From Eurosta solidaginis (taxonomy: Eukaryota > Arthropoda > Insecta > Diptera > Tephritidae), in assembly GCF_040869045.1 (NCBI RefSeq), contig NC_090319.1:53974779-54038778 (forward strand): a DNA stretch of 64,000 bases, in the 5' to 3' direction. The stretch's first letter is position 1. The number at the start of each line of letters is the position of its first letter. The notes below the pieces were generated by a model, which was not told where the DNA came from, searched no databases, and saw nothing but the letters and a program-made list of their open reading frames with translations. Shown here one piece after another: positions 22,157 through 33,545 of the stretch. Both the position numbers and the translations under genes were made by a program.

Positions 22157-23508
22157 GGCCCGGTTTTTCAGTAGTTGGTTCAGCTAAGCTTAAACTTAGT
22201 GTGCTTAAACTCCAGTTAAACTACTGGGCAGTTTTTCAGTCCCAGTTTAAGGCCGCCTTTGAGGTATGCTTTTTTGTGCGGCAATATTGGTTTTTTTATT
22301 ATCTAGATAATTTATAGTTACGGCAACAGCTGGATTTTGCTTACCCAACAAACATGGAAAAAAAGTTCTCCAGCGAAATATATATCTAGTTTCGGAAGTG
22401 ATATCCAATATCATTATTTAATTGTTCTTAAACCAGATAGTTATCGAGTTGATATTCAACTTCATTCTCCAATTACTATCGCACTTTGAGAAATTTTGTA
22501 AAATTTAAGTTTTCGAGTTGATTTCCAACGTCATTAATATTTGCCAATTATTATCCTAATTTCGAGAGATTTTGAGAAATGTACAGATATCCTACATTGC
22601 ATATCGAGTTGTGGTGGAGTTGAAAAAAATCTCACAGCTGTTTATTGTGAGAAATAAACATCCGGTTGATAGCAGTAATGAAGCGTAAATAATCAAAATA
22701 AATTATATAGGTGACCCCCGTGGTGTGATGGTAACGTGCTCCGTCTACCACACCGAAGATGCTGTGTTCACGACCCAGACAAAGCAACATCAAAGTTCTA
22801 GAAACAAGATTTTTCAATTAGTAGAAAATTTTTCTAAGCGGTGTCGCCCCTCGGCAGTGTTTGGCAAGCACGCCGAGTGTATTTATGCCATGAAAAGCTT
22901 CTCAGCGAAAACTCATATGCCTTGCAGATGCCGTTCGGAGTCGGCATAAAACAAGTAGGTCTCGTCCCGCCTTTTTGTAGGAAAAATTAAAAGGAGCACG
23001 ATGCAAATTGGAAGAGAAGCTCGGCCTATAATGTCTTCGGAGGTTATCGCGCCTCACATTTATTTATTTTTTAAATTATATATATTTCATTTTAGTTTCG
23101 TGAAAGCACTGCAATATGGCATCTTACATTTGAGTCCAGTTAGAGAACTACAAGTTGGGAATTAATTTTTTTCCACTTAAGGGCATTTTTTGCTTTATAA
23201 AAAATTCCCTCGTTTGCGGAGTACGCTATGATTCTCGAGTTGAGCCGCTGTTTCAAAACAACTCTTGAGATTTTAGAAGTATGCCCAGTTATCAACATGA
23301 GCTCTTATGGTACTCAAGCCTAAATGCTTGTTGGGTATATTCGACGCCATTTCGAACGAACGCAAATAACTGATAATTTAACTAGAGTTTAACTCTGCCA
23401 GATTGGCCGCTTAAGCTCAGCTTAAACTTCAGTTAAAGTGGACTGAAAAACTGCAGAATAATTTTAAGCGTAGTTTAACTGACAAACTGAGCTGAACTTG
23501 TACTGCAG
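22157..23508. mobile_element. Harbinger-like TIR element, copy 2, with full SINE inside
   Basis: Left end GGCCCGGTTTTTCAGT after TTA (22154-22156). Body collinear with 17410-18470; the right end lacks the terminal bases. The SINE at 22711-23080 sits at the same internal position where copy 1 has a SINE stub, so the SINE was probably already present in their common ancestor. Confidence 0.6.
22711..23080 (+). mobile_element. tRNA-derived SINE (family S)
   Basis: Head TGGTGTGATGGTAACGTGCT (22721-22740) is A-box-like; GTTCACGACCCAG (22766-22778) is B-box-like; the body ends GGTTATCGCGCCTCAC followed by a T-rich tail (ATTTATTTATTTTTT). Other copies: 53269-53595 (+), 48791-49083, 35070-35335 and 28110-28360 (-). 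Transcribed by RNA polymerase III if active (inference). Confidence 0.72.
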
Positions 23509-24035
23509 TGGGGTTTAAGCTTTTTGACAGATGCCATTCGAAGTCGGTACAAGTTAATAGCTGGTGTCAGTTTGTGAAGCAAATTTTGCAGTAGCCTTAC
23601 ACAAACAAAGCTCAACCATTAATAATAAAATTTCTTTCACTTAAAATTTTTTTGATTAAAATTTTCACTTGTATAATCCACGTCAGCAACTTGTATGCTT
23701 AATTATTATTTTTTAATTTAAATTTAATTTGTTCTAATCTTCTTTTTTTTTAATGATTTAGCGAATCAAAATTTAAGGTTTGGTGTTGTTAAAAATTGTA
23801 AAAATTAAATCAAATCGAAGAAAGATATATATTGTCATGAGCGATTTACAAGTGCATATATTTGCTAATTTTAAACGTCATAGACATTCTGCATATAAAC
23901 AAATCTTGACACCTAGCTACATAAATATACACAGTACTGTGGCGGTCTTTTAACTATATATTACATCAGGGTATACATCGTATACCGGTTTTGATTTTGT
24001 TGCCATTTGCATTGTCAGTTTTAATTACTATTGTG
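23509..24035. other. AT-rich intron, nothing recognised
   Basis: No frame or repeat that I can identify. Confidence 0.4.
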
Positions 24036-24960
24036 GTCAAGTTCGTTCGGCTTTGAGTTCGTTTCCGATTTATTTTTCAGTTTCGATGAAGCTTTCGGTT
24101 TGAATTTCGGCCCGTTTTGGTTCGGGGTTTGTTTCCGAATTTAGTTACGATTTCGAATTATGGCAAGTTTCGGCATTGGTTTCCGTATTCGGTTTCGGTT
24201 AACAACTTTTTACAACAGAGAACAACTCAACTGCATTTCAGAAAAGTTCTGTTGTATTTCGGAAAACCCCAAATAAAAATCAGAAGAATGCAAATGTATT
24301 TCAGAAAAAAATGCAAATGTATGTATGTAAACGTAAAACATTTTAAATAAACTTCGGAAAAACTCAAAGAAATTCAGAAAAGCATAAATGTGTTTCAGAA
24401 AGCACCAAATGTACATATTTCAAAAAGAAAAATGGTGATGACCTTAAACCAGCAGCTTTAACTCTAAAACCATCAAAAGGATCGAATGTTTAGCTTTTTT
24501 GCGCTATTTACTACAGCTTTGTTAAGAATGGAAACGCAACGTGTATCTTTAAAAAAGAGAGAAAGAAAGGAAGGAAACACTTCTGAAATACATACGCGTA
24601 TTTCTGAAATTCATTTATGTTTTTCTAAATTTCTTAGAGTTTTTCCAAATTTTATTTAAGTTTTCTGAAATTTATTTGTGCTTTTCTGAAATATATTTGT
24701 CTATTTCCGAACTTCATTTGCGCTCTTAAGGAAAGCATTTGAGTTTTTTCTGAAACACTGTTGGAAAAGGTGTAGTTTTGATTCTAGTTTCGGATCGTTT
24801 TTATTCCGGTTTCGGTTAATATTTGGGTTTCGGTACTCATTTATGCTAGTTTTGGTAACGAATTTGGTCCCAGTTTCGATCTGGATTTTGGCCCGTTTTG
24901 GTTTCGTATTCGGTTCTTGCTTCGGTGTTGTCTCGGTTCAGGAGTCGATTCGTATTTTGA
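24036..24960. repeat. FB-like inverted array of short repeats
   Basis: 24205-24420 is built of degenerate units containing TTCAGAAAA and CAAATG; 24590-24755 holds their complement (CATTTG, TTTTCTGAA). An inverted pair of internally repetitive arms around a loop of about 170 bp resembles Drosophila FB elements. Both outer sides carry TTTCGG/GGTTTCG-rich sequence in the same orientation (24040-24205, 24780-24960). Confidence 0.5.
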
Positions 24961-25333
24961 AAGGGAGTTTAAATTCTAATTATAAAAGGCGACGCATGCG
25001 TAGTAATAGTTCAGGTTTTAAAAAAAAGAAGGAAACTATACCTGTTTTTGATTATAAGACCGCCACAATTAAGGAACCAAATTATCAATGAATTTATTAA
25101 GCACACAGTGAATATTAAGTAAAAGCTTTTCAAAAGCCACCAAATACAACATAATCTTACTTAAAAGCCGCAATCTATTGTAACCAACTGGCTGAAAAAC
25201 TTGTAAAAAAATATAATCAATTCGACAACTAGCCATGAAGTGTGTTCAAACTGTTGTGATTTAGCAAAAAGCGCCAATAGGATTTATGAACATTTGAACA
25301 TGAAGGGAACAATCAGGATTAAGAAGTTACGAT
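24961..25333. other. Intronic sequence, nothing recognised
   Basis: No recognisable element. Confidence 0.35.
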
Positions 25334-25695
25334 CCATACTCGTGTGCATCTTGCGCAAACAATCTAAAAGTCTCTTATCAAATATCAACAGAAGTCAGCT
25401 GTTCTGTCAAGCAATTACAACTTACAGCTTGCACTGTCATCTGGCGTATGAGAGCAACTGCCGGTAATGCAGTGAAATATTCACAATAGTGCCATAGTAC
25501 AAATAGATTTCTTTGTGTGTTCACCATCGTTTATTTTTAGCAAATTATTTTAATAAAATATAGCTAAACAAAAACACTACGACCAATATTTCCCAAAGCT
25601 CACTAAAAGCTCGAATCTCCATCTTTACAACCAAAACTTTATTTACATATTTGGATTCCAAATATGAGCGAAAAAGGGACGGGACCCGTATATAT
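25334..25695 (+). repeat. Dispersed repeat C, copy 1
   Basis: About 360 bp, collinear with 44830-45256 and 61246-61592, with GTGCATCTTGCGCAA near the start and GAGCGAAAAAGGGACGG...CCCGTA at the end. No reading frame or obvious terminal structure. Confidence 0.65.
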
Positions 25696-25739
25696 ATATA
25701 AATAAGCCTACTACTGTATGTGGAGGCTTTAAAAGAATA

Positions 25740-26470
25740 TCTTCAGGTTTTTTACTCCATATAACGAAATGATTAAGAGTCTCATCACCTAGATGGGATG
25801 TTGATTAAATGTTCAATATACCATTTTGGGAGATAGACACTCATGTTTTGCCATATAGTCGAGTGCAGGCGAATAAAGTTTCTGTTGCTTTGTTTAAGGT
25901 AGCAGCTAGCAGAGCATTCCACGTGAGGGTGTTGTATAGTAAAACCGCTAAATATTTTTCTTCTATTGCAAATCGGATTTTGGTGCCACCCAGGTATGAT
26001 TCTGGCATGGATAGTTTTTATTCTCCGGGTAAAAACAACTAAGACAGTTCTGTTAGGATTGGTAGACAATCATTTTGTACCACACCACCTTTACATGATG
26101 CGCAGGGCATCTCCATACAATTGTGCGCCTTATCCATCCATAGAGAGTACACCCCTTGAGGGCATCGCCTAGTGCCCACAATTGATTCAGTTGTTCCTCC
26201 CAGCTCAATATTGATATTTCTTCTCTTTAGCATGGATAGCACCCAGCGAATCATCATTGGGCGTATATCCTTGCCACTCGTAGTTTGTTCGTTAGCTTGG
26301 TGTGTATTCTCGAAAGCACCTGAGATCTCAATGAAAGCGCATAGGGCTATATTGTTAGACTTCAAAGCGTTTTAAATTTTTTCAGTCAGGCTATGAACAG
26401 CCGTATTTGTAAATTTTCCTCACAAGTAGGCAAATTGAGTTCTACACAGAGGTAGTTTGTTTAGGTTGAT
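25740..26470 (-). mobile_element. R1/LOA-type LINE, RT fragment
   Basis: Minus strand: ALCAFIEISGAFENT (motif A, about 26300-26350), RWVLSMLKRRNI, and CPQGVYSLW (motif B, GCPQGGVLSPLLW-like, about 26130-26180). Broken by frameshifts. Related scraps at 3889 and 4719. Confidence 0.65.
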
Positions 26471-26692
26471 CTCCCTAATATGCTGATGCGAAATTTACTC
26501 TATACCCTTTAGGAGAAACGAACTGAGGCTAATTGGTCGTTACGTTGACGGCAGTTGCTTGGGTTTCCCTGGCTTTGGTGTGAAATATTAAGAAGTAGTA
26601 TATTATATGACCATTTGTTTTTGCAACTGGGTTACAAAAGAATACGGCTAATGGTAAATGTAAATATACATATACATTAGAGCGGGTCAAAT

Positions 26693-27672
26693 TGTATGGA
26701 TCAGGGTTTGAATTGCTTGCTGAAAAATAGTAAAATTTACAAATTTTTGGCTTTACCAGCAATGAGTTTTTTGTCGGTTTGGAATTTTTGTGTACAGCTT
26801 ACATTTGTATTTGAAAAATATTTCAGCAACAGAAAAAAGCAAAGCAAACAATAAAATTTATTTTTTTTTTCATTTTACTTCAGACATTCAAGTAATGGAT
26901 GCGAGGTGTCGTAGTCAGCAGAAAAAAAAACTTGAATATTTTACTGTGCTTTGAAGCTATAAGTATTTCATTATCAACTATTTTTAAGTAAACATTTTTC
27001 AGTTTTTTAACAGCCGAAATTCTGGTTTCGAATTACTTGCTGAAAATAAGTAAAAGTAAATTTTGTTTTACTATTTCAGCAGAACTATTTGATTTTCAAA
27101 GGGACATACAAACAATTGTACGATGTATTGATCGTAATAGCCTTCATCTATGTGTAGGTATTTCTTGTTTTTATGTTGTTTTTACACCCGACACACATAT
27201 ATACGCATGATTCTACTGAAAAAAAAAGACAAATACGTACGTACAAAATCTGCACCTCCACCGGTAGCTTGGTATATGTACTGGAGTCATTCGGGGCTTT
27301 TTCCGGGACCAAAGCATGGCATTGCAATGTAGCATGGCCACTTTCTCGCGGATCGTTCAAAATTTGTCATCCAATGAGTAGCTCCTTGTGGAGCGACTGT
27401 CCTTAATTCGGTCCTAGAGCCTAGCACTGCCGCGTCTACCGAAGAAATACATATTTATAAAGCGGGCACATATATGTCACATTCAAACCGCGATGTTTTA
27501 GGCTAACCCCTAATACTTGTTGTCGACGCGATTTCTTTAAAACATGTATGGCTCCTTTCTGTTCACAACCAAGAGCGATTCACGCCGCGTTTAAGCGCAC
27601 CTCCGTTCCTTCAGCATCTATTAGCACCAAAGCTGGTCTGATAGCCAGACAAAATTCGCGTTTGTTGCTAAT
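26693..27672. repeat. Left arm of large inverted repeat
   Basis: Reverse-complementary to 28711-29638 along its length, with small indels. No coding capacity recognised. Starts just inside a GAGCGGGTCAAATTGTATGG terminus (26680). Confidence 0.75.
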
Positions 27673-28109
27673 TTTTGTAATGAAATTTGTCATGCCGCTA
27701 CTTTCGAACACGAGTAAGGTTCCTACAAGATGTGGCCGTAATCGGTATATAGCCACGCAGAGTTTTTATATGTATAACAAATATATCTTCTAAATTGACT
27801 TTCCGATATTTAAATACCTAATTGAGCTATTGCCTTCAAGTCGGGAGCAATATCTTCAGATATTGCTATTGAAGGAGGAAGTGCTCAAAAAAAAAAAAAT
27901 ACAATCGGCAGACAACTACGTCCACTTTCTTTATAAAAATACAAACATATACATATAGGATATCTCTGTAACTTACTTAAGGGAACATCCTCGTAATGAT
28001 GACTTAAATTACGTATTTTACAATTTTGAAAAACTGGCGTGGCAATGGCTTATTGGCCCATGTATACTATTGCACTTATTCTGACGACCATGACACAATG
28101 TCCCTTAAA

Positions 28110-28360
28110 AAATTTAAAAAATCAACATAAGGCACGATATACCTTCGAGGAGATTTAGGCCGAGCTTCTCTTTCTGTTTAAACCCATTCCGCACGGCATC
28201 TGTGAGGAATATGTATTTTCGCTGAAAAGCTTTTCATAGCAGAAATACACTCTGAGTAGTTGCGAGCCCTCTGCTAAGGGGCGATGTTGATGTTGATTTT
28301 CTAGGTACTATAACCCAGTTCCTTCGGTGTAGTAGGTAATCCTGTTACAAATGTGAGTGT
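28110..28360 (-). mobile_element. SINE family S, diverged reverse copy
   Basis: Contains AGGCCGAGCTTCTCTT, a CGGCATCTGTGAGG block and a head remnant near 28320-28345, in the order expected for a reverse copy of 22711-23080. Confidence 0.5.
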
Positions 28361-28370
28361 ATCATACACA

Positions 28371-28587
28371 TATTTAACAGGCGAAGCTCTGGCGACCCCA
28401 AGTTCCTCATGGAACCATGGAATGGGGAGGGCGGAATGGCCTAATGTCATATTAATCGTTCCCGAGATGGTCGGGCTAGTACCTTAATAGTGCTTTGTTA
28501 GCGGAACGTAACGGATCTATATCCGGCAAAGGACCATCAACATCGATAGCACTCCCCAAAGCCTTCGGGGAGTTTCTTTATCGTTGA
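28371..28587 (+). mobile_element. Family A retroposon, copy 8 (fragment without tail)
   Basis: From AACAGGCGAAGCTCTGGCGACC to CCCCAAAGCCTTCGGGGAG...TTATCG; the hairpins are kept but the (AAC)n tail and 5' part are lost. Confidence 0.7.
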
Positions 28588-28710
28588 CATACGGTGCACA
28601 CGGTGTGAGTCATCTTATGATCTTGTCTCATATGAATGTTTGTGCCGGAAATGTTGGAGGTCGGGCATTTCGAGCTTGTGAGATTGTATCTCTTAACTTC
28701 AGGCTCCTTT

Positions 28711-29638
28711 TAGCACTAGCAACAAACGAGAATTTTGTCTGGCTATCAGACCAGCTTTGGTGCTAGTAGATGAGGAAGGAACGGAGGTGCGCTTAAACGC
28801 GGCATGAATCGCTCTTGGTTGTGAACAGAAAGGAGCCATACATGTTTTAAAGAAATCGCATCGACAAAAAGTATTAGGGGTTAGCCTAAAACATCGCGTT
28901 TTGAATGTGACATATGTGCCCGTTTTATAAATATGTATTTCTTCGGTAGACACGGCAGTGCTAGGCTCTAGGACCGAACGAGGGGCAGTCTCTCCACAAG
29001 GAGTTACTCATTGTATGACAAATTTTGAACGATCCGCGAGAAATTGAGCCATGCTACATTGAAATGCCATGCTTTGGTCCCGAAAAAAGCCCCGAATGAC
29101 TCCAGTACATATACCAAGCTACCGGTGGAGGTGCAGATTTTGTTCGTACGTATTTCTCTTCTTTTTTTTCAGTAGAAGCATGCGTATATATGTATGTGTG
29201 TCGGGTGTTAAAACAACATAAAAACAAGAAATACCTACTCGTAGATGAAGGCTATTACGATCAATACATCGTACAATTGTTTGTATGTCTCTTTGAAAAG
29301 TTTGAAAGTTCTGCTGAAATAGTAAAAAAAAATTGACTTTTACTTATTTTCAGCAAGTAATTCGAAACCAGAATTTCGGCTGTTAAAAAACTGAAAAATG
29401 TTTACTTAAAAATAGTTGATAATGAAATACTTATAGCTTCAAAGCACAGTAAAATATTCAAGTTTTTTTTTTGCTGACTACGGCACCTCGCATCCATTCA
29501 AGTAATATCTGAAGTAAAATGAAAAAAAAAATTTTTTGTTTGCTTTGCTTTTTTCTGTTGCTGAAATATTTTCCAAATTTATATTCAAGCAATTTTGTAA
29601 TACTGAAAATTAGTTCAGCTTTTTCAAACCCTGGTATG
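28711..29638. repeat. Right arm of large inverted repeat
   Basis: Complement of 26693-27672. It ends at the start of a second, smaller foldback (29640-30520). Confidence 0.75.
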
Positions 29639-29639
29639 G

Positions 29640-30520
29640 ATGGATTTTTTTTTCATCAGGAGTATAGCAAAAACGTAATCTACATATGATTCTAAGAAAA
29701 ATTGTTGAAGACACCATAGCTGTAAGTACGATTTCGAGTCCCCGACTTTTGCAAAATAGATATTTTGCCATATGAATGTGGGGTTTGGCCAAAAAATCTT
29801 CATAGGTTCTGATAGAATTATATTATAGGAACATCTGTTTCCAAACGTGTTATAGAAAAAAAGGTGAAGGTGTTATGGCTGTTACAGCAGAAAGTCGTGA
29901 AAAACAACCACGAATGGAGAGCAAAAAGATTAAAAAAAAAAAATAATAACATGACATTACTTTTATTTTGAAAAATACGTTAAAATGGTTCATTCTAAGT
30001 AAAAAAATAATTTTTTAAATAAATTACAGTAACATATGTATAGGTTTTTTTTTTGAAAATTTTTTTCTACTAAAACGAATTCGAAAAAAGAAAAACTGTC
30101 TGAATGAAAGTTGTTGGAAATGTTCTGAACTTATTTTAGCTGTAAAGAAAAAAAATGTCCATAAGAAATCTGTTAAAAATTATAATATAGTAGTTAAAAG
30201 TTCAGTTTAGGCTAATTTCTCATAATTTAAGCCTGATATCTATCACAAAATTCAAAAACACTAGATATTAATACAGATTCTGAAATGTACGTAACTTTAA
30301 AGTAAGCCCAATGTGATATTTTTCCTATAATTCTATCAGAAACTATGAAGATTTTTTGGCCAAACCCTACATTCATATGGCAAAATATCAATTTTGCAAA
30401 AGTCGGGGACTCGAAATCGGACTTACAGATATGGTGTCTTCAACAAATGATTCTAAGAAATCATCTGTAGATTACGGTTTTGCTATTCTTCTGATGGAAA
30501 AAAATGCCACCCGCTCAAAC
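29640..30520. repeat. Foldback with 200-bp arms
   Basis: 29640-29835 is mirrored by 30318-30520 (shared words GGGGACTCGAAATC and GGCCAAAAAATCTTCATAG in inverted order), with a central AT-rich loop. Right end ACCCGCTC (30509-30516) mirrors GAGCGGGT at 26680-26687, so the two inverted repeats may form one composite element. Confidence 0.6.
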
Positions 30521-31017
30521 ATAAATGTATTATTCCTATCGCAAAGAACCTAACAATTTAACTAATAATTTGTATTCATACCAAAAATTAAAAAAATATG
30601 TAAATATCGAATTTTATTTAATACTAAAATAACGTTTTAAATCCTCAAAATTTGTTTGACATACACAATAATATATTGCGTTGAGTAAAAGTTAGTTTGA
30701 ATATTTATAAAACTATTGCGAATAATGATTTAAGGTGTTGGTCTGTCATTTAAGCTGCCTGTCAATTTAAAACATACTTAGAGAAAATAATGAGATTAAT
30801 TCCACGCTGACGGCTGTGACAACTTATTTAAGTGATCCAGTGAGTAATGTGACGGGTGATCAGAACAGGCATCTTAAATAACCGTAAAATGTACCAGAAG
30901 TGATATTGGGAAAATTATACAACAAAATCATTTCGAGAAACTGCTTTGATATTGATACAAAACCAAGCACACAAGTAATGTTTTGAGAACGTGGTAAGAG
31001 ATGTTGTGAAAATATAA
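30521..31017. other. AT-rich intron, nothing recognised
   Basis: No recognisable element. Confidence 0.4.
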
Positions 31018-32770
31018 CAAGTAAGGGTGTCTAAGTTCGGGTGTAACCGAACATTATATACTCAGTGTTAGCTTCAATTGTACAGTTCGTTTCAGATAAA
31101 TTTCTTTTCTACATAACGCGTGACACCGCCCATTTAAAAAAAAAAAATGTGTCCCAATTTCCTCTTACAATAAAACTTGGTAAGTGAATATCATGGATAC
31201 AATACTATTTTTCGCTAAGATATTGCTTATTATTCTAGTCTACGACGTTTCTAAACTTCTTTTATATCAAAGTAGGCTTAGTCTTTAACCGATCCCGTCC
31301 ATTTTTTAACACTCTTATATTAGTCTCACTTGTATGTATACTTGCTTGTAGCTCTCTAGGTTAGGCGCGCAAAGTAGAGTTAGACCCATCTAGCGGCAAT
31401 TATTGAGGACTCGCGGCAGTGGTTAAATAAAACGACTTGTGCTTAATAGTGGAGACACGAACCTTCTGTGCTACGGTCCTATCAACATCAAATATCTAAG
31501 TCGATTGTAGATACTAAAACTAAACATTTAAAAACGGGTTTTTTTAGTTTTTTTAAAACTATATTTATATTGTAACGAATTTAGGGAAATTCCGCTTATT
31601 TGAAACCTTTGCTAACGTCCGAATCGTTGAATTGTCGAATAAATAACTCCAATATTCAGTAATGCAAAATGGGCTTTATTAGACTACTTTGAGCGTACTT
31701 CACAATAACTCTTACTTCACAACTAATTGCGTGTTTAAATCAAACTTATTACTGACTACTCTTCTTGCGCTGCTTTTATACTCTCCGTTGCTTCATTCGC
31801 ATATTTCTACTAAAATCAAGACGTTTCGCCTTCTAGAACTGCTGTATCTCCTCCTTGGTAATTGAGCTACATACATATATGTATGCGGGTGTATGTTTGA
31901 GTAACAACTTCGGCTGATTACTACATCTGTGTGTGAGTTATCTCTTCGTTGCCTTTATATATGTGTGTAAATGCTGATTGATGTGTTCATGTATATACGA
32001 GTGGCTGCTTCATGTTTTTTTATTGTTGCGTAATTATTTATTTAGTATCAGCTTAGTGATGCTAATATTCGTCACAATATTATTCAAGAAACATTTCCTG
32101 ATATAGGGAAAATATATGTACCCAATCTTATCACGATCCGATAATTTTTCTTCCAGTTATGGCTCCCGAAACATAGAAAATTGCTTAGTCATAAAAGGCG
32201 CGGTGCACCGCCCATTTTCAAAAATTTTAATTTTTTCTTATTTCTTCTTATAATTCCACTTGGGATAGGAAATATATAATTGATATAAAGCTCTTTTTCG
32301 CAAAAATATACTTTATTTTATTCGTCCACGACCCCTTCAAAAATCTTTTATATGAAAGTGGGCGTAGTCCTTAACCGATTTCGTAAATTTTTCTTCAAAT
32401 CATTCCTTATGAATTTAGTTATGAGGGGTTTAGCGGGTTTTGATTTATGATTAATATTTATAAAATTGATTCTACCACAAACGGGCGGTGCCACACCCAT
32501 TTTCATGTTCTCAGATTTTTATCAAGAGTCCCACATGCACACATCAAATTTCAACATTCCAAGTGTATTATTTACTAAATAATCAGGTTTTTTGTGTTTT
32601 CCAAAATGTTATATATAGAAAAAGTGGGCGTGGTTATCATCCGATTTCAATCATTTTCAATACCAATCTATTCTGGATCCAAATAAGCCCGTATACCGCA
32701 TTCGGTGAAGATATCTCAATATTTGCTCAAGTTATCGTGTTAACGTGTGCAAAGCATGCTGAGTATAAAA
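31018..32770. repeat. Non-coding dispersed repeat (GGGTGTAACCGAACATT type), split by a solo LTR
   Basis: Begins with TAAGTTCGGGTGTAACCGAAC and contains repeated blocks such as GTGGGCGTAGTCCTTAACCGAT and CACCGCCCATTT, a style I associate with abundant fly repeats. No long frame. The solo LTR at 31571-32076 interrupts it. Confidence 0.5.
31571..32076 (-). mobile_element. Solo LTR 1
   Basis: On the minus strand starts TGTGACGAATATTAG and ends AAATTCGTTACA (TG...CA with short inverted ends). Flanked by ATAT on both sides (31567-31570, 32077-32080). Contains TATAAAAGCAGCGC on the minus strand, a likely LTR promoter. No internal retroviral genes adjoin, so it is a solo LTR left by recombination. 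Confidence 0.75.
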
Positions 32771-33055
32771 ATTTGAAGTAGTATTTATTGTGAATTATCT
32801 ATCTACTGAACCCGGAAAATGGATCCCAGTAAGTAACGAAATATATAGATACATTAGTTTTAGAGGAAGTGAGGATCAGGAAAAGGCTGGAAAGGAACTA
32901 TTTTGGAAAAATCTACAAGGCAATAGATAGCCCAGTTGTTTTATGGAACATTGTTATTGAAAAAGGGAATTAAAGTAGACGTCAATTGCTAATGTCAGAA
33001 ATGCTGGGGTATTTTAAAGAAACTTATCTCAAAATAATTTTTAATCAAAAAATAT
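32771..33055. other. Intronic sequence, nothing recognised
   Basis: No recognisable element. Confidence 0.35.
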
Positions 33056-33541
33056 TGTAACGAATTTAGGGAAACTCCGCTTATTTTACACCTTCTGCAA
33101 ACGTTCGAAGCGCTAAATTATCGAATAAATAACTCCAATATTCAGTAATTCAAAATGGGAGTAGTACAATTATACTTTTCAATTATACTTCAATTCTCAA
33201 CTGATAGAGTGTTTAAATTAAACCGATTAGTCATGCCCCAGTTTGCGCTGCTTTTATACTCTCGGTTTCCTCGTTCACCCATTTCTACTAAGGTCTAGTA
33301 ATTTCGTGAACTTCATGCTTGGTTACCAACCATATACATGTATATTTGTAGTTTGTAGCTATATGAGTGTGCATATGTGAGTACTACGTCGGCTGATGAT
33401 GACATGCGTTTGTGAGTATTTCTCCGCTTCCTTGTATGCATGTGTGTAAATGGTGATTGATTTGTTTACGTACATACGAGTGTCTGCTTAGTATCGGCTG
33501 AATGATGATAGTATCGCTTAGTGATACTAATATTCGTTACA
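33056..33541 (-). mobile_element. Solo LTR 2, same family
   Basis: Same TGTAACGAA...TTCGTTACA ends and internal order as 31571-32076, with its own ATAT flanks (33052-33055, 33542-33545). Each LTR having a private duplication shows two separate insertions, not one element. Confidence 0.75.
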
Positions 33542-33545
33542 ATAT

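Larger units (their letters stand above)
27673..28710. other. Spacer of large inverted repeat
   Basis: About 1 kb holding a SINE remnant (28110-28360, minus) and a family A fragment (28371-28587). Remainder unidentified. Confidence 0.55.

Noticed and set aside
22721..22778. Possible tRNA gene
   Set aside because: A- and B-box-like words exist, but no cloverleaf or anticodon stem can be drawn; repeated with the same body elsewhere, so it is a SINE head.
30356..30553. Short frames at 29610-29792 (-) and 30356-30553 (+) with near-identical peptides
   Set aside because: They are the two arms of a foldback read in opposite directions, not related genes.
31571..33541. One complete LTR retrotransposon bounded by the two LTRs
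   Set aside because: Each LTR has its own ATAT duplication and the 980 bp between them is older dispersed repeat without gag/pol.
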